This document shows, piece after piece, positions 36,448-43,882 of a stretch of 64,000 nt of DNA; position 1 is the first letter of the stretch; every line of letters begins with the position of its first letter. The position numbers were made by a program, and so were the translations under genes. This DNA is from Blastococcus sp. TF02-8 (lineage in GTDB: Bacteria > Actinomycetota > Actinomycetes > Mycobacteriales > Geodermatophilaceae): the NCBI RefSeq assembly GCF_003319175.1, contig NZ_QOHK01000005.1, positions 1 to 64,000 on the forward strand. The letters run 5' to 3'. Below the pieces are notes generated by a model, which was not told the DNA's origin, did not search any database, and saw only the letters and a list, made by a program, of their open reading frames with translations.

Positions 36448-36456
36448 CCGGCGTCG

Positions 36457-36497
36457 GCGCGGGTCGCGGTGCCCTCGGCGGTTACCACGACCCGCGC
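36457..36497 (+). terminator. Terminator after fadD
   Basis: GCGCGGGTCG (36457-36466) pairs with CGACCCGCGC (36488-36497), and the loop holds a further GGT/ACC pairing. It starts 10 bp after the fadD stop. The remaining gap to 36592 holds nothing else I can name. Confidence 0.7.
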
Positions 36498-36592
36498 CCC
36501 GCGGGGGAACGCACGGGGCGGGTGGGGCGGGTGCGCCGAACACGCACCCTCCGGTGCTGGCCTCCGGCCAGGTCCTCTCGGACCCTGGGGTC

Positions 36593-36835
36593 ATGACCAC
36601 CGTCTACGCGTACGGCACGGCACACGCGGTCGTGATGGTCGGTTCCTTCGGGGCGGAAGGGCTCACGCCGCGCCAGATCGGTCCCGCGCACGCCACGATC
36701 GGCCGGATCCAGGGGCAGAGCCGCAAGGCGCTGTGCGGCGCGTACGTCTCCCTCGACGAGCAGCTCCCCTGGCCGCCCGAGGGCTACGAGCCCGACCAGC
36801 TGTGCGCCGGCTGCGCGGAGCTCGCCGCCCTCTGA
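36593..36835 (+). CDS. Small cysteine-containing protein of unknown function (80 aa)
   Basis: This 80-residue protein starts MTTVYAYGTAHAVVM and ends with ALCGAYVSLDEQLPWPP then LCAGCAEL, a Cys...Cys-x2-Cys spacing that could bind zinc or iron. I do not recognise a named family. ATG 36593 is chosen over ATG 36554 because the extra residues of the longer form look like translated leader. It faces the MoaD-like gene tail to tail with a 1-bp gap. Confidence 0.6.
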   Translation: MTTVYAYGTAHAVVMVGSFGAEGLTPRQIGPAHATIGRIQGQSRKALCGAYVSLDEQLPWPPEGYEPDQLCAGCAELAAL

Positions 36836-36836
36836 G

Positions 36837-37118
36837 TCACCCGCCCGCGATCGAGGGCAGCACCTGCACCTGCGCCCCGTCGCGCACCGGCGTCGACAAG
36901 CCTCCCAGGTGACGGACGTCGTCACCGTCGACGAAGACGTTCACGAAGCGCCGCACCCGACCGGTCTCGTCGCGGATGCGGCGAGCCAGCAGCGGGTGCT
37001 CCCGGGCCAGCGCGTCGAACAGGTCGGCGAGGGTGTCGCCGTCCGGGTCGACCGCCAGGTGCTTGGCACCCCCCGCCAGGTCCGCCAGGACTCCCGGCAG
37101 CACCACCTCGACGCTCAC
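36837..37118 (-). CDS. MoaD/ThiS-family (CysO-like) ubiquitin-fold sulfur carrier protein
   Basis: This 93-residue beta-grasp protein ends in the di-glycine IAGG needed for C-terminal thiocarboxylation. The GRVRRFVNVFVDGDDVRHLGG region and the length resemble mycobacterial CysO, the sulfur donor for cysteine synthesis. However, no CysM or Mec homologue is adjacent; its partner is a BNR-repeat protein whose stop overlaps its GTG start (GTGA). So the function could be sulfur transfer or protein tagging, not settled by sequence. Confidence 0.88.
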   Translation of the reverse strand: MSVEVVLPGVLADLAGGAKHLAVDPDGDTLADLFDALAREHPLLARRIRDETGRVRRFVNVFVDGDDVRHLGGLSTPVRDGAQVQVLPSIAGG

Positions 37119-38194
37119 GGCAGGTGCACCGCCCGCACGACCAGGACGTCGGGCAGGTGGTCGGCGACGAGCGTGAAGCTGTCCCCCTCGTCGGCGCTGG
37201 CGTAGACGCAGCCGTCGCGGGTGCCCAGGTAGACGCCGGTCGGGTCCTGCTCGTCGACGCAGAACGCGTCGCGCACGACAGCCGTCCACGAGGCGTCGGG
37301 GAGCCCTGCGGTCGACTCGGTCCAGGTGGCGCCGGCGTCGCGGGTGCGGTGCACGCGCAGCCGGCCGGCCGGCGGCACCCGCTGCATGTCGGCGACCAGC
37401 GGCACCACCCAGGCGGTGCCGGGGGTCGACGGCGAGGAGGCGATGGGGAACCCGAAGTCGGCGGGCAGCCCTCCGGCGATCGAGGACCAGCTCCGCCCCG
37501 CGTCCTCGGTGCGGAAGACCCCGAAGTGGTTCTGGGCGACCATCGCGTCCGGGCCGGCGGCGTCGACGGCGACCTTGTGCACGCACTGCCCGTACTCCGG
37601 GGGCTCCGGCAGGAACGGCGCGGTGATGCCGCGGTTGCGCGGCTCCCAGTGCGCGCCCCCGTCGTCGCTGACGTAGACGCCCCCGGCGCTCATCGCGATC
37701 GTCACCCGGTCCGACGCGGGGTCGGGCAGGATCGTGTGCACCGCTCCCCCGCCGCCGCCGGGCTCCCAGGTCGGGCGGTGCGGGTGGTCCCAGTGCCCGC
37801 GCACGAGGGAGAAGCTGCAGCCACCGTCGGTGCTCCGCCACAGCGAGTGCGGTTCGCAGCCGGCCCACACGACGCCCGGGCGGTCGGCCGAGTCAGGGCG
37901 CAGCTGCCAGACGCGGTGGAGGGCCGCGCCGGCGTCCTCCGGGAAGCGGATCGCGCCGTAGTCGGTCTCCTGCCAGCTGCTCCCCAGGTCGTCGGACCAC
38001 ATCACGGTCGGACCCCAGTGGCCGTACTGGATGCCGGCCAGCACCCGCGGCGCCGCCCCCCGGGTGTCGACGCAGACGGCGGCGACCTCCTGGGCGAGCA
38101 GGTGCGGGCCGTCCAGCGTCCAGGTCCGCCGTCCGTCCTCGCTCCGGGCCAGGAAGAGCCCCTTGCGCGTCCCGATGGCCAGCAGATCGGTCAT
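37115..38194 (-). CDS. BNR/Asp-box repeat (sialidase/sortilin-like beta-propeller) protein
   Basis: This 359-residue protein begins LLAIGTRKGLFLARSEDG and holds several Asp-box copies: WSDDLGSSW, RSTDGGCSFS, VSDDGGAHWEPRN, RTEDAGRSW, RTRDAGATW and ASADEGDSF. This fits a beta-propeller. No signal peptide is seen, so it is cytoplasmic, unlike secreted sialidases, and no glycosidase catalytic set can be pointed out. It is translationally coupled to the MoaD-like gene. An ATG at 38194 preceded by CGGAGGAGTG supports the start. Confidence 0.85.
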   Translation of the reverse strand: MTDLLAIGTRKGLFLARSEDGRRTWTLDGPHLLAQEVAAVCVDTRGAAPRVLAGIQYGHWGPTVMWSDDLGSSWQETDYGAIRFPEDAGAALHRVWQLRPDSADRPGVVWAGCEPHSLWRSTDGGCSFSLVRGHWDHPHRPTWEPGGGGGAVHTILPDPASDRVTIAMSAGGVYVSDDGGAHWEPRNRGITAPFLPEPPEYGQCVHKVAVDAAGPDAMVAQNHFGVFRTEDAGRSWSSIAGGLPADFGFPIASSPSTPGTAWVVPLVADMQRVPPAGRLRVHRTRDAGATWTESTAGLPDASWTAVVRDAFCVDEQDPTGVYLGTRDGCVYASADEGDSFTLVADHLPDVLVVRAVHLP

Positions 38195-38272
38195 GACACT
38201 CCTCCGAGTCGACGGTTCTCGGGAGGTAGACCGGAGCGGCCGCCGGAACTCAGCGGCCCGGGGCGAGGGAAC

Positions 38273-38689
38273 TCAGCGGCGCGTGGCCCCGCCCTCGGGA
38301 GTTCCGTGGTGGGGGTGCTGACCGTCAGGGCTGAGGCCGGGGGCGAGCCGCTCGGCCTCGGTGCGCAGCTTCTGGGCCGCCGAGCGGTCTTCCTCGGCGC
38401 GAGCGGCCCGCTGCCGGGCCTCCTGCTCGGCGAGCGCCGCCCGCTCCTGGACCTCGGCCAGCTCGCGACGGGCCGCTGCGGCCTGCTCCTCGGCCAGCGC
38501 CTGCTCCTTCTCGGCGCGGGCTCCGCGGATCTGCGCCTCCTGCAGGTTCTCGCGCGCCTGCTCCCGGTGCTGGGCCTCCCGGCGCACCCGCGCGACGCGG
38601 GCCCGCTTCATGAGCGCCACCGCCAGCAGCGCCAGCAGCACGAGCACGACGACGACCAGCACCACGATCTGCCAGGTCTCCACGATCAC
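38273..38689 (-). CDS. Membrane-anchored coiled-coil protein of unknown function
   Basis: This 138-residue protein has one N-terminal membrane helix (about residues 7-27, WQIVVLVVVVLVLLALLAVA), a short basic stop-transfer stretch, then a long Ala/Glu/Arg/Gln-rich coiled coil to about residue 112 and a polar tail. I know no specific family function; such proteins often act as cytoplasm-facing scaffolds. GTG 38689 follows GAGGAGGG. It is downstream of the L,D-transpeptidase on the same strand with a 69-bp gap. Confidence 0.75.
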   Translation of the reverse strand: MIVETWQIVVLVVVVLVLLALLAVALMKRARVARVRREAQHREQARENLQEAQIRGARAEKEQALAEEQAAAARRELAEVQERAALAEQEARQRAARAEEDRSAAQKLRTEAERLAPGLSPDGQHPHHGTPEGGATRR

Positions 38690-38758
38690 CCCTCCTCGAT
38701 GTCGGCTCCAGGGGTGCCCGGGGTCACATCCGAGGAAACGCCGCCGAGGGGCTCGTGA

Positions 38759-39961
38759 TCACTTGAGCGCGCTGCCGGCCTGCCACTCGTCCCACGGGAT
38801 GGCCCAGTCGTAGATGTCGCCGTCGGCGGCGGAGAGGGTCGGCCCGATCGAGTTCTTGATCTCCACGACGTCTCCCGGCTGGGAGAAGTCGAAGAACCAG
38901 GCCGCCCGGTCGGTCGAGAGGTTGATGCAGCCGTGCGACACGTTCGCCCGGCCCTGCTGCCCCACCGACCAGGGCGCGGCGTGCACGAACTCGCCGTTGT
39001 TGGAGATGCGGACGGCGTACTCCACGTCGGTCCGGTAGCCACCCGGGGCGTCGACGGCCAGGCCGAAGGTGCTCGAGTCCATCGTGATGTCGCGGTGGGA
39101 CTCGGTCACCACGTGCGGCCCGTTGCGGCTCGGGTTCTCCTCGCTGCCGGCGCTCATCGGGTAGCTCTGGACGAGCTGGTCGCCGTCGTAGACCTCCATC
39201 GTGTGCGTGGCGGCATCGGCGATGGACACGTGCCGCTCGCCGATGGAGAAGCTGACCGAGCGGTTCTTCTCGCCCCAGACGCCGTCGCCGAAGTCCACGC
39301 CGTAGAGGTCGGCGTCGAGCGTGATGTCGGTGTTCGCCGGCCAGTACTGCGACGGGCGGAAGTGCACCTCGGAGTCGTTCAGCCAGCTCCACACGCCGTC
39401 GGTGGGGGTGGAGGTGGTCACCTTCAGGTGGCTCTCGACGGCGGCCTTGTCGGCCACTGGCTCGTCGAAGTACACGCGGATCGGCATGCCGACGCCGACG
39501 GTCATGCCGTCGAGCGGGCCGATCGACGGCGTGCTCACGCTCTGCGGTGTGACGGTCGTGAACGTCGACTTCTCGGTGGTGTCGTCGTCCTCGTCGTTGG
39601 TGGCGACGGCGGTGAGGGTGTAGGTGGTGCCGTAGGCGAGCGGGGTCTCCGGCGTCCACACCTGGGTTGCCGCGTCACCGCCGTCGGACTCCGCCTGCGG
39701 AGCCGGACCGACGGCGCCGGGAACCGCTGCACCGTCCGCGTCGGTGACGGTGACCTTCTCCAGCTCACCCCCGTCGACCGAGATCTCCAGCGGCACGACC
39801 GGGGAGACGTCGGCGGAGCCGTCGGCGACGGCGAGCTCGACGGTCGCCGGGGTCGCGTCGGCCTTCGGGCCGCCGGACGAGCCGCTGTCGTCGCCCGTGC
39901 ACCCGGCCAGGAGGACCAGCGTCCCCGCGGCGATCATGGCGGCTGTCCGTCGCACCTGCAC
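38759..39961 (-). CDS. L,D-transpeptidase lipoprotein (YkuD domain)
   Basis: This 400-residue exported enzyme makes 3-3 cross-links in peptidoglycan. It has a lipoprotein signal ending LLAGC (Cys21), a Ser/Gly-rich linker, about 200 residues of Ig-like beta domains, and a YkuD domain with HVSIADAATHTMEVYD and the active-site motif SHGCINLS (Cys345). The layout parallels mycobacterial LdtMt2. GTG 39961 follows GAGGAG by only 3 bp, so GTG 39955 is an alternative. It is divergent from the tRNA-Lys gene. Confidence 0.95.
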   Translation of the reverse strand: MQVRRTAAMIAAGTLVLLAGCTGDDSGSSGGPKADATPATVELAVADGSADVSPVVPLEISVDGGELEKVTVTDADGAAVPGAVGPAPQAESDGGDAATQVWTPETPLAYGTTYTLTAVATNDEDDDTTEKSTFTTVTPQSVSTPSIGPLDGMTVGVGMPIRVYFDEPVADKAAVESHLKVTTSTPTDGVWSWLNDSEVHFRPSQYWPANTDITLDADLYGVDFGDGVWGEKNRSVSFSIGERHVSIADAATHTMEVYDGDQLVQSYPMSAGSEENPSRNGPHVVTESHRDITMDSSTFGLAVDAPGGYRTDVEYAVRISNNGEFVHAAPWSVGQQGRANVSHGCINLSTDRAAWFFDFSQPGDVVEIKNSIGPTLSAADGDIYDWAIPWDEWQAGSALK

Positions 39962-40098
39962 CTACTCCTCGTCCCCCGCCCACCCCGTCCGGGGCGAGCA
40001 CGTCCTCACCAGTGTCCACGTACGGACGACATCGTGGTGGCTGCCACGTGTGGCGAAGCCCTCCCTGGCCACCTGTCATCCCAGCCGCCGGGCGCTGG

Positions 40099-40104
40099 TA
40101 TGGT
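40099..40104 (+). promoter_or_regulatory. Probable -10 box of the tRNA-Lys gene
   Basis: TATGGT preceded by TGG gives an extended -10-like element about 34 bp upstream of the mature tRNA 5' end. No clear -35 box is seen. Confidence 0.4.
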
Positions 40105-40137
40105 TCTCTCTCGTTGCTCCGGCCAGCCCGGAGCACC

Positions 40138-40213
<76 letters not shown>

Positions 40214-40220
40214 GGTTCCA

Positions 40221-40257
40221 ACGAAGCGGCTCCGTCCTCGGGACGGGGCCGCTTCGT
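40221..40257 (+). terminator. Terminator after tRNA-Lys
   Basis: ACGAAGCGGC and GCCGCTTCGT form the outer stem with CCGTCC/GGACGG inside; it starts 8 bp after the tRNA and is followed by CGTTCTCG. It can also end the opposing DUF4396 transcript, whose stop is at 40273. Confidence 0.85.
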
Positions 40258-40272
40258 CGTTCTCGTCCCCGG

Positions 40273-40752
40273 TCAGTGGTGGGCGTGCACCACGGCGTGC
40301 CCGCGGCCACGGCTCATCAGCCAGCGGTTGACCGGCAGCGTGAGCACGAAGGCCAGCGCCAGGGAGCCCGCCAGCGCACCCCAGAACAACCCGCTGCGCA
40401 GCCCGGCGTCCATCGCTCCCGGGATGACCAGCATCGCCGCGTTGTCGACGACCTCCATGACCGCGATGGAGACGGTGTCCGCGGCCAGCGCGACGCCGAG
40501 CGCCTGCCGCAGCGGCAGGCCGGCACGCAGCACCCCTCGCATGGTGAGCGCGTAGCCGAAGACGAAGGCCAGCGCGATCGACAGCACGACCGTGGCCAGG
40601 TCGTGCAACCCCACCGCCGTGCCGATGACCATGCCCAGCACCTCGCCGATGGCGCACCCGGTCAGGCAGTGCAGCGTCGCCTGAGCCGCCATGGCCCAGC
40701 CGACGGTCGCCGTGTGCTCGTGGTGCTGGTCGTGCCCGGAGCGTGTCGTCAT
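40273..40752 (-). CDS. DUF4396 membrane protein with histidine-rich N-terminus
   Basis: This 159-residue protein starts with HDQHHEHTATVGWAMA and continues ATLHCLTGCAIGEVLGMVIG, then three to four more hydrophobic segments and a His-containing tail (GHAVVHAHH). The histidines and the HC...C pattern suggest metal contact. The family is uncharacterised (DUF4396). ATG 40752 has GAGAGGAG six bases upstream. A CsoR-type palindrome 30 bp upstream supports metal-dependent expression, so a role in copper or other metal handling is inferred. Confidence 0.82.
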   Translation of the reverse strand: MTTRSGHDQHHEHTATVGWAMAAQATLHCLTGCAIGEVLGMVIGTAVGLHDLATVVLSIALAFVFGYALTMRGVLRAGLPLRQALGVALAADTVSIAVMEVVDNAAMLVIPGAMDAGLRSGLFWGALAGSLALAFVLTLPVNRWLMSRGRGHAVVHAHH

Positions 40753-40781
40753 GTCGGTCTCCTCTCGCGACATCTCACATA

Positions 40782-40796
40782 TACCCCCAGGGGGTA
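40782..40796. promoter_or_regulatory. CsoR/RcnR-type operator TACCCCCAGGGGGTA
   Basis: A perfect palindrome of 7-bp arms around one A lies 30 bp upstream of the DUF4396 start in AT-rich flanks (CATATAC, TACATG). This G/C-tract form is the known shape of operators for CsoR-family copper or nickel/cobalt repressors. No csoR gene is in the window, so the regulator would act in trans. Confidence 0.75.
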
Positions 40797-40815
40797 CATG
40801 GCGCAAGAGGGCGGC

Positions 40816-41139
40816 TCAGGCCGGCCCGTGGCGCCGGAGCCAGCTGCGCGCCCGGAGTGCCGCCAGCAACCCGTAGGCGTAGATCGCCACCGCCAGCACG
40901 GCGCCGCCCAGGAGACTCCAGGAGAAGAGGTCGTCGGGCGGTAGGAAACGCGGCAGGTAGGCCGCCAGCAGCACGAGGAACGTGACGCCCATGACCAGGC
41001 CCTCCCGCAGGCGACCGGCGACCTCGCCGGCGATCCGGACCGCCGCGGGCAGCTCGTCGGGAGCGATCTCCTTCCCGGCCACGATCCACCAGAGGACACG
41101 TTGTCGGGCCGGACCTCGACGCGGACCGTGCCTGCTCAC
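40816..41139 (-). CDS. Small membrane protein of unknown function (107 aa)
   Basis: This protein has a basic N-terminus (VSRHGPRRGPARQR), a conserved-looking segment GKEIAPDELPAAVRIAGEV, then two hydrophobic helices (LVMGVTFLVLLAAYLPRFL and LLGGAVLAVAIYAYGLLAAL) and a basic tail. I do not recognise the family. GTG 41139 is preceded by GGGAG. It is on the same strand as, and between, the ATP-grasp and DUF4396 genes. Confidence 0.65.
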   Translation of the reverse strand: MSRHGPRRGPARQRVLWWIVAGKEIAPDELPAAVRIAGEVAGRLREGLVMGVTFLVLLAAYLPRFLPPDDLFSWSLLGGAVLAVAIYAYGLLAALRARSWLRRHGPA

Positions 41140-41203
41140 CCGACTCCCCCGCCCCCCGGCGACCCGCACCGGGGCCGGCTGCGATGGTGCCAGCCGGCAC
41201 GGG

Positions 41204-42526
41204 TCAGACGGTCTGCAGCACCTCGACGTCGACGTGCACACCCTCCAGCGCGTACGCCACCCGGCGCCGTGCCTGCTCCGGCGAGGAACCGGCCGCGAGG
41301 ACCTGCCCCAGGAACGCCTCCGGCGAGCCCGGCGGCTCCACCTCGTCACCGACATCGGTGAAGGCCTCGGCCACCAGCAGGCCCGGGATCGCCGCCACCT
41401 CCCGCACGCCGGAGATGGCGCGCACCCGCCCCCCGGTGTGGCAGAGGAGGTGCATCCGGGCGCAGGCGGCCACCGGCGCTCCCTCCGGACGGGGGAGCGC
41501 CTCGCCGAGGAGCGCCGCCACCGCGAGGGCCGCCGAGTCCAGGCCACTGACCTGGTCGACGCACAGCTGCGCACCGGGGTCGGCCGGTCGCGCCTGCAGC
41601 CCGGCGAACACCGGGCCGGCCGGACCGAGCACGAACTCCAGGTGGAACGGCCCTGCGTCGAGCCCGGCCGCCGCCAGGACGGCGCACACGAAGTCGGGGG
41701 CCTGGCGAACCGGCGGCTGCCGCACCGCTGTCGTCGCCAGCTCCGACCACTCCGGAGGGGCGGTCATCACCTGCTCCGACCAGGCCAGGACCACCGGCCG
41801 GCCGGCGACGACGACGCCGTCCGCGGCGAAGCGGGGACCGTGGACGTACTGCTCCACGAGCAGCCGCCGGCGGGGTTCGACCCCGCGGCCGTACGTGCGG
41901 CGACCGGCATGGCGGGCCGCGACCGCGCGCAGCTCGCGGTCGTCGGAGACCAGCGCCACGTCCCACCGGCGGCCACCGTCGACCGGGGAGACGACGCAGG
42001 GGTACCCGACGGCCGCCGTCAGGGCGGGGTCGGTGGCGGACACCACCACCCCCGGGGCGACGGCGACCCCCGCGGCAGCCACGGCCGCACGGAGAACCGC
42101 CTCGTCCTCGGCGAGGGCAGGCGAACCGGGGGTGGGCCCGGGCAGCCCGAGCGCCCGGGCCGCCCCTGCCGCGGAGCCGAGGAATCCGTCCACAGTGCTC
42201 GTGACCGCGGCGACCGGCCCGTCCAGACCGGCCAGGCCGTTGACGACGGCGGCCGCGTCGCGCGTCTCGCACTCCACCCATCGGTCGACCAGCCAGTCGA
42301 CGTCCGTGCCGTAGGAGGCACGCTCGCGCGTCGCGACCGCGATCCGCATCCCGCGCGCCCGCGCGTGCTCCAGCTGGGCGACCCCCGGCACGAGCAGCCG
42401 CTCCCCTGCGGCCAGGGTCGGGCACCGGGCGGACGACCGGCAGGGCAGCTCCACGGCGACGAACCAGCGGTCGCTCTCCGCGCGCGCCCGGGGGACGCTG
42501 GGCCCGGCTGCCGTCGACCCCGTCAT
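41204..42526 (-). CDS. Divergent ATP-grasp ligase-like protein
   Basis: This 440-residue protein has the overall layout of ATP-grasp carboxylate-amine ligases: a Rossmann-like first third (GMRIAVATRERASYG), a middle with LVEQYVHGPRFAADGVVVAG and FHLEFVLGPAGPVFAGLQARP. The last motif normally carries a metal-binding Glu and Asn (E-I-N-x-R) but here reads GLQAR, so catalysis may be altered. Family members form amide or peptide bonds on free amino acids. ATG 42526 is preceded by GGGGGAG. It is divergent from a flavoprotein gene; the substrate is unknown. Confidence 0.7.
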   Translation of the reverse strand: MTGSTAAGPSVPRARAESDRWFVAVELPCRSSARCPTLAAGERLLVPGVAQLEHARARGMRIAVATRERASYGTDVDWLVDRWVECETRDAAAVVNGLAGLDGPVAAVTSTVDGFLGSAAGAARALGLPGPTPGSPALAEDEAVLRAAVAAAGVAVAPGVVVSATDPALTAAVGYPCVVSPVDGGRRWDVALVSDDRELRAVAARHAGRRTYGRGVEPRRRLLVEQYVHGPRFAADGVVVAGRPVVLAWSEQVMTAPPEWSELATTAVRQPPVRQAPDFVCAVLAAAGLDAGPFHLEFVLGPAGPVFAGLQARPADPGAQLCVDQVSGLDSAALAVAALLGEALPRPEGAPVAACARMHLLCHTGGRVRAISGVREVAAIPGLLVAEAFTDVGDEVEPPGSPEAFLGQVLAAGSSPEQARRRVAYALEGVHVDVEVLQTV

Positions 42527-42562
42527 GGGCTCTGCTCCCCCACTCGTCCAGAAAGTTGGGCG

Positions 42563-42583
42563 AACCATACCGGTCGGTTGGTT
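42563..42583. promoter_or_regulatory. Imperfect palindrome AACCA...TGGTT in the ATP-grasp/flavoprotein divergent region
   Basis: AACCATACCGGTCGGTTGG with a further TT is an imperfect inverted repeat (outer AACCA/TGGTT) containing ACCGGTCGGT, similar to the palindrome at 21801. It lies 37 bp from the ATP-grasp start and 95 bp from the flavoprotein start. The resemblance to TetR-type sites is suggestive only. Confidence 0.35.
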
Positions 42584-42677
42584 TCATGGGGAAGGCATGT
42601 GCTCGCCCTGAGTCACGAAAGAGCGAACGCGCAGCCCGGAGGGGAAGTCCGCAGGCCGGCTCAGGGTTGCCCACGAC

Positions 42678-43772
42678 GTGACCAGCACGCCGGAACCCCG
42701 CGACGTCGACGTCGTGGTGGTCGGCGCCGGGCAGGCCGGGCTCTCCACGGCCTGGGCCCTGGCCCGGCAGGGTTTCGAGCGCGGCGACGGCTTCGTCGTC
42801 CTCGACGGCGAGTCCGCCCCGGGCGGCGCGTGGCAGCACCGCTGGGCGACGCTCACCCTCGGAGCCACGCACCGCGTGCACGACCTGCCGGGGCTGCCGT
42901 TCGCGCCGGAGGACGACCGCGCTCCCGCCGTCGAGTCGGTACCTGCCTACTTCGCCGCCTACGAACGGGAGTTCGACCTGCCGGTCGTCCGCCCGGTGCG
43001 CGTGACGGCGGTCCGGCGGATCGGGGACGGCCGGTTCCGCGTCGAGACCGACCGCGGCGACTGGACGGCGCGCGGCCTCGTGAACGCGACGGGGACGTGG
43101 ACCCGCCCGTTCGTCCCGCGCTATTCGGGTCAGGAGCTGTTCCGCGGGCGGCAGCTGCACACCGTGGACTACCGCTCCCCCGAGGAGTTCCGCGGGCAGC
43201 ACGTCGTGGTCGTCGGCGGTGGCGCCTCGGCCACCCAGCTGCTCGGGGAGATCTCGCGGGTCACCAGCACGACCTGGGTCACCCGCCGTCCACCCGTCTG
43301 GCGCGAGGCGGTCTTCGACGAGGACGCCGGCCGCGAGGTGGTCGCGCAGGTGGAGGCGGCCGTGCGCGAGGGCCGCCGGCCGGGCAGCGTCGTCGGGCTC
43401 ACCGGACTGCTGGTCTCCACGCCCTGCATCCGCGACGGGCTCGACCGCGGCGTCCTCGAGCGGCTGCCGATGTTCGACCGGATCACCCCCGACGGCGTGC
43501 GCTGGGCGGACGGCCGGTTCGTCGCCGCCGACGTCATCCTGTGGGCCACCGGGTTCCGAGCGGAGGTGGGCCACCTGGCCCCGCTGCACCTGCGCGAGCC
43601 CGGCCGCGGGTTCCGGCTGGAGGGCACCCAGGTCGTCGGGGAGCCGCGGGTGCACCTCGTCGGCTACGGCCCCTCGGCCAGCACCATCGGCGCCAACCGG
43701 GCCGGGCAGGCCGCCGCCCGGGCGCTGCGCCGCGAGCTGCGCCCGGGTGCTCCCCTGCCTCGCAGCGCCTGA
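42678..43772 (+). CDS. FAD/NAD(P)-dependent oxidoreductase (flavin monooxygenase/CzcO-like)
   Basis: This 364-residue flavoprotein has the FAD loop VVVVGAGQAGLSTAWAL near residues 11-27, a middle NADPH-binding VVVVGGGASATQLLGE, and a late ILWATGFRAEVGH, a pattern shared by CzcO-like and flavin-containing monooxygenases. It is shorter than typical FMOs, and the Baeyer-Villiger fingerprint is not present. GTG 42678 is the only good start. Divergence from the ATP-grasp gene suggests a joint but unknown pathway. Confidence 0.83.
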   Translation: MTSTPEPRDVDVVVVGAGQAGLSTAWALARQGFERGDGFVVLDGESAPGGAWQHRWATLTLGATHRVHDLPGLPFAPEDDRAPAVESVPAYFAAYEREFDLPVVRPVRVTAVRRIGDGRFRVETDRGDWTARGLVNATGTWTRPFVPRYSGQELFRGRQLHTVDYRSPEEFRGQHVVVVGGGASATQLLGEISRVTSTTWVTRRPPVWREAVFDEDAGREVVAQVEAAVREGRRPGSVVGLTGLLVSTPCIRDGLDRGVLERLPMFDRITPDGVRWADGRFVAADVILWATGFRAEVGHLAPLHLREPGRGFRLEGTQVVGEPRVHLVGYGPSASTIGANRAGQAAARALRRELRPGAPLPRSA

Positions 43773-43799
43773 GCCCTGGGGGACGGTTCAGGGTCCGAT

Positions 43800-43830
43800 C
43801 AGGGCGCTCCCCGATGGTTCCGGCGCCCTG
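43800..43830 (+). terminator. Hairpin after the flavoprotein gene
   Basis: CAGGGCGC (43800-43807) and GCGCCCTG (43823-43830) form an 8-bp stem with a 15-nt loop, 28 bp after the flavoprotein stop and 53 bp before the ABC ATPase start. It may be a terminator or part of the leader of the transporter operon. Confidence 0.45.
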
Positions 43831-43882
43831 CGGCCGACAGGGTCGAGGCCATGACCTCGCAACCCATCCCCGCGGACCCGTC

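Noticed and set aside
37115-38194. Secreted sialidase
   Set aside because: Asp-boxes alone do not define a sialidase; there is no signal peptide and no recognisable arginine-triad/active-site set.
40982-43882. Long plus-strand frame running into the ABC ATPase
   Set aside because: It is the shadow of the ATP-grasp and flavoprotein genes. Recognisable ATPase sequence begins at 43883.
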